DNA of 64,000 nucleotides, from assembly GCF_003054965.1 (NCBI RefSeq), contig NZ_MIES01000033.1:1-64000 (forward strand), given 5' to 3'. The notes beneath the pieces were generated by a model. The model made no database searches. It was not told where the DNA came from and saw only the letters and a list, made by a program, of their open reading frames with translations. Made by a program: the position numbers and the translations under genes. Position 1 is the stretch's first letter. Each line of letters begins with the position of its first letter. Shown here in pieces: positions 52,311 to 60,486 of this stretch. This stretch comes from Saccharospirillum sp. MSK14-1. Lineage in GTDB: Bacteria > Pseudomonadota > Gammaproteobacteria > Pseudomonadales > Natronospirillaceae.

Positions 52311-52624
52311 ATCGATGCCCCGTTTAGTAGTGCATATTACTTAGTCGCCGCCTTGAAACACGGCCTAATGTAGGCCCTGTGGAAGTCAATTAGGGCTGAA
52401 ACGAAGTAAAACTAATCGCTGGAAAAGATACCATGCAAGAAAGAAAAAATGGTCCAGTCAGGTGCAGAGATAATATCGAACACCATGTGGTACGGCTAAA
52501 ATTCTATTATACGCACTGCTGTACGGGCAGTGTTTAAAATCAGGTTGCTGCTGACTCTGATGATGAGGTTCAAGTATGACGGGTCGTTTGTGTCCGCTTT
52601 GGCTGGATGAACAAAGGTTAATTT
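52311..52624. other. 314-bp intergenic stretch, no gene seen
   Basis: No open reading frame of note. A short hairpin GGCCTA-ATG-TAGGCC lies at 52362-52376. The sequence is clearly AT-richer than the flanking core genes. Confidence 0.5.
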
Positions 52625-53383
52625 TTACTGCTTCAGCGTTCGCCCACCATCCACCGCCAACACCTGCCCGGTAATATAGGGCGCGGTGGCTAAAAACAGT
52701 GCGGCTTGGGCGAGGTCGGTGGGGTGGCCCATTCGCGCTAGTGGAATTTGATCGGTCAGTTCTTTCTCATAATCCGAGCCTTGGCTTTCCGGTAACAGAA
52801 TGGCGCCCGGGGCGACGGCGTTGGCGCGGACGTTGGGCGCTAAGTCGAGGGCCATGGATTTTGTGGCGCTGATTAATCCGGCTTTGGCGGCGGTGTAGGC
52901 GGGGTGGTTGGCGAGCGGGCGCAGGGCGTGGATGTCGACCATGTTGATGACTGCGCCGTTGGTGTGGCGCAGTGCCGGCGCGAGTGCCTGGGTAAGCAGC
53001 AGGGGTAGGCGCAGGTTGGTGTGCAGTAACAGGTCGAGGTCGTCTTCTTTGATGTCGCCGAAGGCGGTGGGGAAGAAGGCGGAGGCGCTGTTGATGAGGA
53101 CGTCGATTCGACCAAAGGCGCCACTGGCTTTTTCGGCGAACTGGGCGATGGTGTCGGCGTCATCGAGCGTTGAATGCAATGATTGCGCGCTGTTCGAGCG
53201 CTGTTGATTCAGCTCGGCCGCCAGGGTTTCGGCGTCGCTCTGGCTACTGCGGTAGTGAATCACCACCCGGAAACCGGCGTTATGAAAGGTGCGCGCCATT
53301 TGTGCGCCCACGCGGCGGGCCGCGCCGGTGATGACGACGACCGGTGCCGGGTCGGTGGGTGTTAAGTTGAGTGTTAATTCCAT
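52625..53383 (-). CDS. Short-chain dehydrogenase, pteridine reductase type
   Basis: A 252-residue SDR. The cofactor loop is TGAARRVG, with the Arg of NADPH-dependent pteridine reductases. The usual catalytic Ser is replaced by Asp in NMVDIHALRP, followed by Y-x3-K in YTAAKAG; this Asp-Tyr-Lys set is the hallmark of PTR1/FolM enzymes, which reduce dihydromonapterin, dihydrofolate or biopterin. It overlaps cca by 10 bp and is the second gene of that unit. FolM is the likeliest identity. Confidence 0.82.
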   Translation of the reverse strand: MELTLNLTPTDPAPVVVITGAARRVGAQMARTFHNAGFRVVIHYRSSQSDAETLAAELNQQRSNSAQSLHSTLDDADTIAQFAEKASGAFGRIDVLINSASAFFPTAFGDIKEDDLDLLLHTNLRLPLLLTQALAPALRHTNGAVINMVDIHALRPLANHPAYTAAKAGLISATKSMALDLAPNVRANAVAPGAILLPESQGSDYEKELTDQIPLARMGHPTDLAQAALFLATAPYITGQVLAVDGGRTLKQ

Positions 53384-54600
53384 GTTTTCTGTACGTCCTT
53401 AACGGCGTTGACGCGCGCGCGGTGAATGGCTTCGCCGAGTTTGGCTCCTTCGTAACCCTGGGCCATCAGGTCGGCGGGTTTTACCGATTGGCAGGCGGCC
53501 AGGCAGGCGCGGAATTGGTCGGCCTGTGGGTAGGGTTGTTGTTCCAAACCGGATCGTCCGCGGGCGTCGGCTTCGCACGCGAGCAGGAAATGCTCGAACG
53601 TTTCCGGCTGGCGAAAGGCGGCGAAGGCTTCGAGTGTTTTTACGATGGTGGCGGCTTTGAGTTCGTCGATTTTGTGGCAGTGGGTGTGGTAGCGCGCGGT
53701 CAGCTCGGCCAGGCGTGCCGGCTTTTTTGGCCATTTGCGTTCGGTGGCGACCCTGGCAATATCCTGAGCGCCGGCTTCTTCATGCCCGCGATGCGACGGC
53801 CAGTATTTTGGGTCGGTGAGGCCTTTGCCGAAATCGTGGCAGACGGTCGCCAAACGCACGTCGAGGCTGTCGCTTATTTGCACCGCTATTTGCAGCGCTT
53901 TTAAGGTGTGAATGCCGGTGTCGATTTCCGGATGCCAGCGCATGGTTTGAGGCACGCCGAACAGCGCATCGAGTTCCGGCAGAATTACTTTTAAAGCACC
54001 GCAGGCACGCAGCTCGCGGAAAAAACACTCGGGGCTGGGTTCGAGCAAAGCGCGGCTCATTTCCTGCCAGACGCGTTCGTGCACCAGGTATTGCAGTTCG
54101 CCGTCGTTAACCATGGTGCGCATCAGATCGCGGGTTTCGGTGGCCACTTCAAAACCCAGGTTGGCAAAGCGGGCGGCAAAACGGGCGACGCGCAACACGC
54201 GCAGTGGGTCTTCACGAAAGGCCGGCGAGACGTGGCGCAGTTGTTTGTTTTCGATATCGGCGAGGCCGCCGTAGGGGTCGACCAATTCACCGGTGTCGCT
54301 TTTGGCGATGGCGTTGATGGTGAGGTCGCGGCGTAACAGATCGTCTTCGAGGGTGACGCTGGGATCGAACTGAACGTCGAAGCCGGTGTAGCCGTGGCCC
54401 GATTTGCGCTCGGTGCGCGCCAGGGCGTATTCCTCTTTGGACTGGGGGTGCAAAAACACCGGGAAGTCGGCGCCGACGCGTTGATAGCCTTCGGCTTCGA
54501 GGTCTTCCGGACGCGCGCCCACGACGACCCAGTCGCGGTCTTTCACCGCCAGGCCCAACAATTCATCGCGAACGGCACCGCCGACCAGATAGGTTTGCAT
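53374..54600 (-). CDS. cca: Multifunctional CCA tRNA nucleotidyltransferase
   Basis: A 408-residue enzyme that adds and repairs the 3' CCA of tRNAs. The N-terminal head has YLVGGAVRDELLG and the metal-binding DxD in VKDRDWVVVG; the neck and body follow with LVDPYGGLADI. A C-terminal HD domain (VCHDFGKGLTDPKYWPSHRGHE) gives the long, phosphatase/phosphodiesterase-containing gammaproteobacterial form. The ATG at 54600 starts at the head motif; further upstream codons to 54765 cross the terminator of the next gene and are rejected. Confidence 0.96.
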   Translation of the reverse strand: MQTYLVGGAVRDELLGLAVKDRDWVVVGARPEDLEAEGYQRVGADFPVFLHPQSKEEYALARTERKSGHGYTGFDVQFDPSVTLEDDLLRRDLTINAIAKSDTGELVDPYGGLADIENKQLRHVSPAFREDPLRVLRVARFAARFANLGFEVATETRDLMRTMVNDGELQYLVHERVWQEMSRALLEPSPECFFRELRACGALKVILPELDALFGVPQTMRWHPEIDTGIHTLKALQIAVQISDSLDVRLATVCHDFGKGLTDPKYWPSHRGHEEAGAQDIARVATERKWPKKPARLAELTARYHTHCHKIDELKAATIVKTLEAFAAFRQPETFEHFLLACEADARGRSGLEQQPYPQADQFRACLAACQSVKPADLMAQGYEGAKLGEAIHRARVNAVKDVQKTWN

Positions 54601-54663
54601 GGTTCTTAGCACGTTGAGGTTTGGCTCGATTGTACTGCTGATAACGCAGAGCGGACAGGGCAT

Positions 54664-54687
54664 AAAAAAGGGAGCCGTTTGGCTCCC
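54664..54687 (-). terminator. Rho-independent terminator of the TraF-like gene
   Basis: Read on the minus strand: GGGAGCC-AAAC-GGCTCCC followed by six T residues, 21 bp after the stop of the TraF-like gene. Confidence 0.88.
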
Positions 54688-54707
54688 TGAGTCTTGCGCG
54701 CGATGGC

Positions 54708-56417
54708 TTACCAGTTCATGGAGAACTGAGTGGCGATACCGGCGTCCTGAATAATTTCTTCCCATTCACTCGATGGACTGAACCAGCCAGTGATGTCGAG
54801 GCCAACACCGAACGGCGTAAAGCCCAGGCCGGTGGTGATCACGTGGCTGCTTTCGACGCTCAGGTTGTTGCGGTAACCGGCGCGAATTTTCATCCAGTTA
54901 AAGGCATCGAGTTCACCGCCCAAACCGATGTAGCGGGTGGTCACACCGTAACCCAGCGGCTCGTTTTCAGTGAGGTCGAAATCGAGTGCCAGCGTGCTGA
55001 AGCGGGTGTCGTGGGCGACACCGAAGCGCGCTTTCGGGCTGATGTGCAATTCACGACCGGCCGAGCTTTCGAAGGTTTGCGGGATGATGTCTTTCACCAC
55101 CAGGCCTGCGCGGACATCGCCTTTCATGACGTTGTACCAGTTTTTAGCGACGCCGATGTCGAGGTTGCCGGTGAAGACCGAGGTGGTATTGCGGCTCAGA
55201 GTGCTGGAGTCGATTGTATCGAACTCATCGAAAGCGACGGTATCTTCGAAAATTTGTATGGACTGTAATTTGGGTGTTACGCCGACGGAGAAGGTTTGAC
55301 CTAAGTAGGTGACTTCGCGAGCGGCTGATATGCCCAATTCGATTACGTTTGCACCAAGTACGGTAAGGGTGGAGTCTTCACCCAGGCCTTCTGTGGCTGA
55401 GGCTTGGAGTTCGCCGTTAACATAAACGTTGTTGGCGTCAGTATAGTTTGCCAAGTTTGTGGAGCCTGTTTGGGATTGGCTTGACGTCGTTGTTGTGCCA
55501 CCTCCATTACAGATTGTGGCATTAACACTGCCGCCGTCGTTTTCTGCTTGGAGTTTTGCCTGTGCAATGGAGAAATTATTGAAGGCTGTTTGAAAAGTGG
55601 AACCGTCGTTAACTGCTGCACAGGGGTTGTTTGGATCAGCAGCTCCGCTTTGCGCTTGATTGAGCGCGGAGGCGGCGTTGGAAAGATTGGTCGAAAGTTG
55701 AGACAGCTCCTGTGCTTCAGTTGTGTAGCCTGTAGTAGCAGAGAATATATTCGATATTTGAGTTAAGTCTGTCTCAGCGATGTTAGCGCGAATACCAATA
55801 TTAGCGCCGGTATTTAGGTGTAGTGCCAAACCTAAACCAGAACGGGGAATTGCAATAGCGGTACCTATTGAACCAAGAATGGCAATTGGGCGATCTTCTA
55901 ACGTAGTAAGGCTCTCGTTAGTGTCCGTAACAGCGACGTCCAACTTATCCATTTCTGTTTGGATAATATTGATTTTATTGTTCAGTGTTGCATTCGAGCT
56001 ATTGAAAGCGTCAATTTCAGTTTGGGTGAAGGTGCCGTCGGTAATGTCACTTGCATCACTGGTCATTTGAGTAACGGCATCATCGAGTGAGGGAATACCT
56101 GCACCAACATCGCCGTTAATTTGAACCACGATGGCATCAGAATCTGTACCTTCAAACGCCTCAGTAACATTCGCCGCTTTAATAAACCCATACCCATCAT
56201 CAATCGCCAATCTCAAACTCGGCAATTGCAAACCAAAATCCACATCATCGTCATAAGCGGACAACAATGCCGGGTTGAATTGGCTGGCGGCGAAGGATTC
56301 GGCAGAGGCGACGCCGGTGTTGCCCATGGCGTTGGAGCGGGTGTCGTTGCCGGTAAAAGGGGTCGCAGAGGCGGTGCCGGCCGTCAGTATGGCCAGTGCA
56401 AGCAGACTTCGTTGCAT
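54708..56417 (-). CDS. TraF-like outer-membrane beta-barrel protein
   Basis: A 569-residue exported protein annotated in its family as 'conjugal transfer protein TraF' (TraF_2). Signal peptide MQRSLLALAILTAGTASA, then FTGNDTRSNAMGNTGVASAE and QFNPALLSAYDDD, typical of OmpP1/FadL/PorV-like barrels. The C-terminal third alternates polar and aromatic residues as in beta strands and ends FSMNW. A middle region (about 240-345), low in complexity, Ala/Asn/Ser/Thr-rich with two Cys, looks like a surface-exposed insertion. No conjugation genes are nearby, so a role in outer-membrane transport is more likely. Terminator follows. Confidence 0.8.
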   Translation of the reverse strand: MQRSLLALAILTAGTASATPFTGNDTRSNAMGNTGVASAESFAASQFNPALLSAYDDDVDFGLQLPSLRLAIDDGYGFIKAANVTEAFEGTDSDAIVVQINGDVGAGIPSLDDAVTQMTSDASDITDGTFTQTEIDAFNSSNATLNNKINIIQTEMDKLDVAVTDTNESLTTLEDRPIAILGSIGTAIAIPRSGLGLALHLNTGANIGIRANIAETDLTQISNIFSATTGYTTEAQELSQLSTNLSNAASALNQAQSGAADPNNPCAAVNDGSTFQTAFNNFSIAQAKLQAENDGGSVNATICNGGGTTTTSSQSQTGSTNLANYTDANNVYVNGELQASATEGLGEDSTLTVLGANVIELGISAAREVTYLGQTFSVGVTPKLQSIQIFEDTVAFDEFDTIDSSTLSRNTTSVFTGNLDIGVAKNWYNVMKGDVRAGLVVKDIIPQTFESSAGRELHISPKARFGVAHDTRFSTLALDFDLTENEPLGYGVTTRYIGLGGELDAFNWMKIRAGYRNNLSVESSHVITTGLGFTPFGVGLDITGWFSPSSEWEEIIQDAGIATQFSMNW

Positions 56418-56783
56418 AGTGATCTTCCTATGATTTCTGATAGTGGCGGCCAAAACCGCTGGCGGGTTACTGTAAAAATAGTGGATGTGAACCACTTTGC
56501 AAAGCGGGCGCGCCGAGAATGCTGAATAAACCGCTGTTTTAGAAGGTTTCTGACGATTTTGCCGGCGTTTAGTGTCGATAAAATGACGCCATATTGGCTG
56601 CCAAAATAATCAGACGGTAAATTCGTCAAGTCGCTGACAGCCACGCCAGTTAAGCCACAGCGAGGCTTCCTCCCCCGAACTCCAATCGCCGCATCCCAAA
56701 TGCTCCTAATGTAATTTCCGCGCTGGCCGATAGCTGGGAACAACAGCGTTTGGCCACGTGCCGATATTAAAATGGAGCGCCCT

Positions 56784-57395
56784 ATGCAAGCGAATACCCT
56801 GCGCCAGGTGATCAGCCTGGCGGCCCTGTCCCTGCTGCTCACTGGCTGCGGAATGTTCGGTGGCGATGAGCCAAGTCAGGAAGAACAGGTGGCCGCCATT
56901 GTCTCCGAAGTGCGCCAGATTAACGAGAAACTGCCTCCGATGGAGCCGATGGTTTTGCGGGCTTCGGGTTACGGAGCCATCAATCCCAACTCGGCCGGTT
57001 TGACCGAAGTTCAGCAGCGTCTGATTGCGCGTCGTGCGTCCAAGCTCGATGCCTACCGGACCATGGCTGAACGCGTGTACGGCACGCAGATCATCGGTAC
57101 ATCAACCGTGGAAGACATGGTGGTGCAGAGCGATCGCTACCGCGCCTTTGTCGATACCCAAATCATGGGTGCCCGGGTGATTTATCAGGAAATGATGTCT
57201 GACGGCAGTTACGAAACCATGGTCGAGATGGTGATCGACGAAGGCTTCCGCAACTGTCTGGCCAACCGCGCCAACGGTCGTCAAAACACCAGTTGTGCCG
57301 CTGACATGGTTCACGACATCGATGCCATTACGCGCAGTCAGCTGACGCGCCAGGGCGTTGAGTCGAACCAGTCTGGCTTGTACTTCATCGAGTAA
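56784..57395 (+). CDS. flgP: LPP20-family lipoprotein, flagellar FlgP-type
   Basis: A 203-residue lipoprotein with lipobox LLTGC. The LPP20 region shows SKLDAYRTMAERVYGTQIIG and a following VVQSDRYRAFVDTQIMGARV. In Vibrio, FlgP is an LPP20-type outer-membrane lipoprotein of the flagellar basal disk. It lies 34 bp before flgT, which supports the flagellar reading. The ATG at 56784 has GGAG upstream. It is longer than the usual FlgP (about 145-165 residues), so another LPP20 member is possible. Confidence 0.75.
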   Translation: MQANTLRQVISLAALSLLLTGCGMFGGDEPSQEEQVAAIVSEVRQINEKLPPMEPMVLRASGYGAINPNSAGLTEVQQRLIARRASKLDAYRTMAERVYGTQIIGTSTVEDMVVQSDRYRAFVDTQIMGARVIYQEMMSDGSYETMVEMVIDEGFRNCLANRANGRQNTSCAADMVHDIDAITRSQLTRQGVESNQSGLYFIE

Positions 57396-57429
57396 CGGCA
57401 CCGGGTCACGGTTGGCAGAGGAGAGCATC

Positions 57430-58692
57430 ATGTTGCGCACAAAACACAGTCTGAGCACCGCACTGCGTTGGTTCGTCGCCACGGTGATTTTCTCGGTGGC
57501 AAGCCTGGGCCTCGCGCAAGCGGAGTCGGCGCCTGCCAATGATGGTTTGGTTCTGGTCGACGCCGTCGGTGAAGCCGAGATTCAATTTGGCGATACCGAC
57601 AGCGCCCGCATCCGCGCACTGCGCAAGGCCATTGAAGCGGCGTCGGTGCAAGTCAGCGCTCAGGTGCATTCCACTCAGGTGATGGAAAACGGCAACCTGA
57701 CGGTCGATTACCTGCGCGTGAACAGCGCCGCTCGCGTAACCGACATTCACATCATGAGCGAAGGTCGCCAGGGCAATGTGTACCAGGTGTCCATTACCGC
57801 CCGGGTGTCGTCGAACGAAGTGTGCGCCAATGTGATGGCCAATCACTATCGCAAAACCGTGGCAGTGACCGGTTTTCAGATGGACCACCCCGAACAGTCC
57901 ACCATGGGCCATCTGGGGTCGGTCGATCGCGAACTGGCGGCTTACTTTGTGAATGGCTTTGGTGGCATGGCGGGCATTCGCGCGCTGAACGCCAACACCA
58001 TGACGCTCTACCCGAACAGCGACGCCGCACCGACCCAACTGTCGCCACGCATGACGCTGACCAGCGCCGTTGATGCCGCGAAAAACCTCGGTGCGCAGTT
58101 TGTGATTTCCGGCGCCATTCGCGAATTGGCGATGGAAGACCCGCACGCGAACCAACCGCGAGTCTGGGACGGTGTGTTGTCCCGCGTGGGCATTGAACGC
58201 CCCGAACGCACCCGTCACTTTGTGTTCGACATTTTCGTGCACGATGGCTATTCCGGCGCGCTGGTTTTCCAAAGCCGTTACAGCACCTACGGTGAATGGA
58301 ACGAACCGCGCAACGCCCGCGTGGGTTTTGCCACCGGCCGTTTCTTCAGCACCGATTACGGTCAGGAAGTAAAGCTGCTGCTCGACCAGGCGGTTGAAGA
58401 CATTCAGAAAACCATTCAGTGCCAGCCGTTTATGGCAGCGATCAGCCAGGTGAACGGTCAGCGCATTTTTGTCGACACCGGTGCCAGCAGCGGCTTGCGC
58501 CCCGGCGACTTCCTGAGTGTGTATCGCACCAGCCAGCACTTCGACCGCCAGGGCGATACCTTCTGGCAACTGAGCGACACTCGCTTAGTCGCCGAAGTGA
58601 AACAGGTGCAACCGCACTTCGCCATTGCCGAGCTGGCGATTGGCAGCGAACGTTTGAATTTACAAATGGACGACCTGGTCATGGCCTGGTAA
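57430..58692 (+). CDS. flgT: Flagellar assembly protein FlgT (H-ring)
   Basis: A 420-residue periplasmic protein with a signal peptide ending near GLAQAESAP. It starts VDAVGEAEIQFGDTDSARIR and has the three-part FlgT layout: an N-terminal domain (about 40-150) with the IRALRKAIEAAS helix, a middle TolB-like domain and a C-terminal SH3-like domain ending MDDLVMAW. In Vibrio, FlgT builds the H-ring of the sodium-driven polar flagellum. ATG with GAGGAG upstream. The last 55 codons and the terminator are duplicated downstream at 60108-60332. Confidence 0.9.
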   Translation: MLRTKHSLSTALRWFVATVIFSVASLGLAQAESAPANDGLVLVDAVGEAEIQFGDTDSARIRALRKAIEAASVQVSAQVHSTQVMENGNLTVDYLRVNSAARVTDIHIMSEGRQGNVYQVSITARVSSNEVCANVMANHYRKTVAVTGFQMDHPEQSTMGHLGSVDRELAAYFVNGFGGMAGIRALNANTMTLYPNSDAAPTQLSPRMTLTSAVDAAKNLGAQFVISGAIRELAMEDPHANQPRVWDGVLSRVGIERPERTRHFVFDIFVHDGYSGALVFQSRYSTYGEWNEPRNARVGFATGRFFSTDYGQEVKLLLDQAVEDIQKTIQCQPFMAAISQVNGQRIFVDTGASSGLRPGDFLSVYRTSQHFDRQGDTFWQLSDTRLVAEVKQVQPHFAIAELAIGSERLNLQMDDLVMAW

Positions 58693-58750
58693 TTCCCCGA
58701 ACCGGGCCAGAATGACTCTCTCGATTGGCGCCTTAAGGCGCCTTTTTTAT
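58526..58750 (+). repeat. 225-bp direct repeat, copy 1 (flgT 3' end plus terminator)
   Basis: This segment and 60108-60332 are the same length and differ at only two positions that I can see: 58666 (A versus G, silent) and 58679 (T versus C, Val to Ala). The repeat covers the last 55 codons of flgT, the stop codon, 34 bp and the terminator. Confidence 0.95.
58725..58748 (+). terminator. Rho-independent terminator of flgT
   Basis: GGCGCC-TTAA-GGCGCC hairpin followed by six T residues. It is included in copy 1 of the 225-bp repeat. Confidence 0.88.
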
Positions 58751-58979
58751 TCGATTTCCCAAGGCACACTTCATGGCAGAGCCGAAACATGGTTTGTTCG
58801 AGTGTGACGTGTTGTGACCTTTTAGTCTGTCTCTTTAGGTAAGGTTGATCTTATGAAGAGAAGGGGGCGGTAACCTGAAGGCATAACAAGCCTCTGAAGA
58901 TAATTCAGTTTGACGCCTAATAATCAAACCGTGACACTGAATTAAATCGGAGGTGTGGGTTATACCGAAAAGGACGGAT

Positions 58980-59405
58980 ATGCACTTTAACGTGAGCAGA
59001 AAAAAGTACGTGGTGGTAATTGGCTATGCCATTTGTCCGTTTTACATTTCCGTACCCATCTCACTCACGGCCGCATTTGCCGCGGCTATTACTGGGGAAT
59101 ACTCTGCGATACTCCCTTGTTTACTGGTTTCGCTTGCAGGGCTGATGTTTTTATTGCCAGCAGCAGTGTTGGGTGTTTTCTGTTATATCGTTCAGGTACG
59201 ACGCAGCTTGTTTAGCGTTATCGCTGTCAGCCTGTTGGGTGGTGTGCTTGCTGAGCTCTGGACTTTTTATATTGTGGGTTGGGGTAATGTTAGATTGATA
59301 ACGGTTGAGGATGTTGGTTTTGGGTTTTATGCAGGTTTCATCACTGCCATTGTGTCAGGGTTTATATTTCTTCCTAAAAAGAATGCGCCATCCATCAATG
59401 GATAA
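58980..59405 (+). CDS. Small membrane protein in the flgT-repeat insert
   Basis: A 141-residue protein with four hydrophobic segments, beginning MHFNVSRKKYVVVIGYAICP and containing AAVLGVFCYIVQVRRSLFSV. It looks like a small integral inner-membrane protein; no family recognised. The ATG has AGGA 5 bp upstream; a GTG at 58953 in the same frame is less well placed. It is AT-richer than flgT and lies between the two 225-bp repeats, so it is probably acquired. Confidence 0.6.
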   Translation: MHFNVSRKKYVVVIGYAICPFYISVPISLTAAFAAAITGEYSAILPCLLVSLAGLMFLLPAAVLGVFCYIVQVRRSLFSVIAVSLLGGVLAELWTFYIVGWGNVRLITVEDVGFGFYAGFITAIVSGFIFLPKKNAPSING

Positions 59406-59436
59406 ACAGTACATAAACCGCAGATAGGCTGAACCA

Positions 59437-59925
59437 CTATCGACGCTGTTCATGTAACTCCGCACTCGCGGCTATCTTTCTAACATGCCGGTAGATCTCT
59501 TCTAAGTCTTTGTAATATTGAATACGAGTGCGTTGAGGTCCGTAATAAATATCAAGCCATTTGAGTTGATTACTTCGGTATCGAGCTGTTATGGCGGTAA
59601 TATCTTTGCCTTCTATCCGGCTGACTGCACCTCTATTTTGAAATGCTACGGCGGAAGGTAAGGTTATTATTTCCCAGTTGGCCTCTTCTGATCTTTTGAA
59701 AACCCATGGGTATTTAACCGAACTAGCATTACCGAATTTGCCTGTATAGAGCCAATAGCTAACGACCGAAATAAGTGAAAAATTTAATACAGTGACATCA
59801 TCGTTCTGCCAAAGAGCCAGTGCCAATAACAGGAAAGTAACACTGCCGATAATAGCGCCACGGCGGCGGCTTGTTCGAATTAAGTTTTCTTCAGAAAGCG
59901 TAAATCGCTTCATAATACTTGCCAT
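59437..59925 (-). CDS. Membrane-anchored protein with a possible PH-like domain, in the insert
   Basis: A 162-residue protein. An Arg-rich N-terminus (SRRR) is followed by a hydrophobic pair of segments (GAIIGSVTFLLLALALW and VLNFSLISVVSYWLYTG), then a soluble domain with alternating strands (WEIITLPSAVAFQNRGAVSR, DIYYGPQRTRIQYYK) and a terminal helix. The pattern recalls small PH-like membrane proteins, but the match is only by appearance. A second ATG at 59913 is equally possible. Convergent with the preceding gene, inside the AT-rich insert. Confidence 0.55.
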   Translation of the reverse strand: MASIMKRFTLSEENLIRTSRRRGAIIGSVTFLLLALALWQNDDVTVLNFSLISVVSYWLYTGKFGNASSVKYPWVFKRSEEANWEIITLPSAVAFQNRGAVSRIEGKDITAITARYRSNQLKWLDIYYGPQRTRIQYYKDLEEIYRHVRKIAASAELHEQRR

Positions 59926-60107
59926 TACTGATCAACAGTTCAACGTTGGTTACATAACGAGTTGTGCTACACCTTTATCAATAACCTGCTCAAACGGGCT
60001 GAAGCTAACTTTCGAGTAAATCGAATCATAGAGTGCTTTGGTCTGCAAATATACGCCATACAACGGATTGTTGTGTTTTAGCAGTTAGCCGAGTTAGTCA
60101 GCGAATT

Positions 60108-60274
60108 GCACCAGCCAGCACTTCGACCGCCAGGGCGATACCTTCTGGCAACTGAGCGACACTCGCTTAGTCGCCGAAGTGAAACAGGTGCAACCGCACT
60201 TCGCCATTGCCGAGCTGGCGATTGGCAGCGAACGTTTGAATTTGCAAATGGACGACCTGGCCATGGCCTGGTAA
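60108..60274 (+). pseudogene. flgT: flgT 3'-end fragment
   Basis: Encodes only the last 55 residues of FlgT in frame (TSQHFDRQGDTFW to DDLAMAW). There is no start codon or ribosome site of its own in this frame, so it is not expected to be translated. It is the coding part of repeat copy 2. Confidence 0.9.
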
Positions 60275-60306
60275 TTCCCCGAACCGGGCCAGAATGACTC
60301 TCTCGA

Positions 60307-60330
60307 TTGGCGCCTTAAGGCGCCTTTTTT
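60307..60330 (+). terminator. Second copy of the flgT terminator
   Basis: Same GGCGCC-TTAA-GGCGCC hairpin and T tract as at 58725-58748. It would stop read-through from the insert toward the GlyGly-CTERM gene. Confidence 0.85.
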
Positions 60331-60486
60331 ATGCCCGGCACGGGTGGCGATGTGACTCGTTGCACACTTCCAAGCTTCGTTTCTGCGAGCACGGCCTGGC
60401 GGCGAAAAAACAACGCTTCTTAAAACGATTATTCAAACGACTGCGGGTTAGCCTCGCGCTGTTTCTAACAGGGAGGAAACAGTGTG

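Larger units (their letters stand above)
60108..60332 (+). repeat. 225-bp direct repeat, copy 2
   Basis: Near-identical to 58526-58750, exactly 1582 bp downstream in the same orientation. The left junction is abrupt, within a sequence unrelated to flgT; the right junction lies just after the T tract of the terminator. Confidence 0.95.

Noticed and set aside
51668-52368. Integron gene cassette around the SseB-like gene, suggested by GCCTAAC-like cores and the repeated CACGGCCTAA
   Set aside because: Only one end fits RYYYAAC, no matching GTTRRRY partner or full attC fold was found, and there is no integrase in the window.
54708-56417. Evidence for a conjugative element from the TraF name
   Set aside because: The name is inherited from a broad family; no relaxase, coupling protein, pilus or mating-pair genes are in the window.
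57406-58569. A 387-codon frame antisense to flgT
   Set aside because: FlgT on the plus strand has a signal peptide, family motifs, a ribosome site and a terminator; the antisense frame has none and reflects GC-rich codon bias.
60106-60297. A 63-codon frame within repeat copy 2
   Set aside because: It is out of frame with flgT, and the same out-of-frame peptide occurs in copy 1 inside flgT; it is a shadow of the repeat, not a gene.
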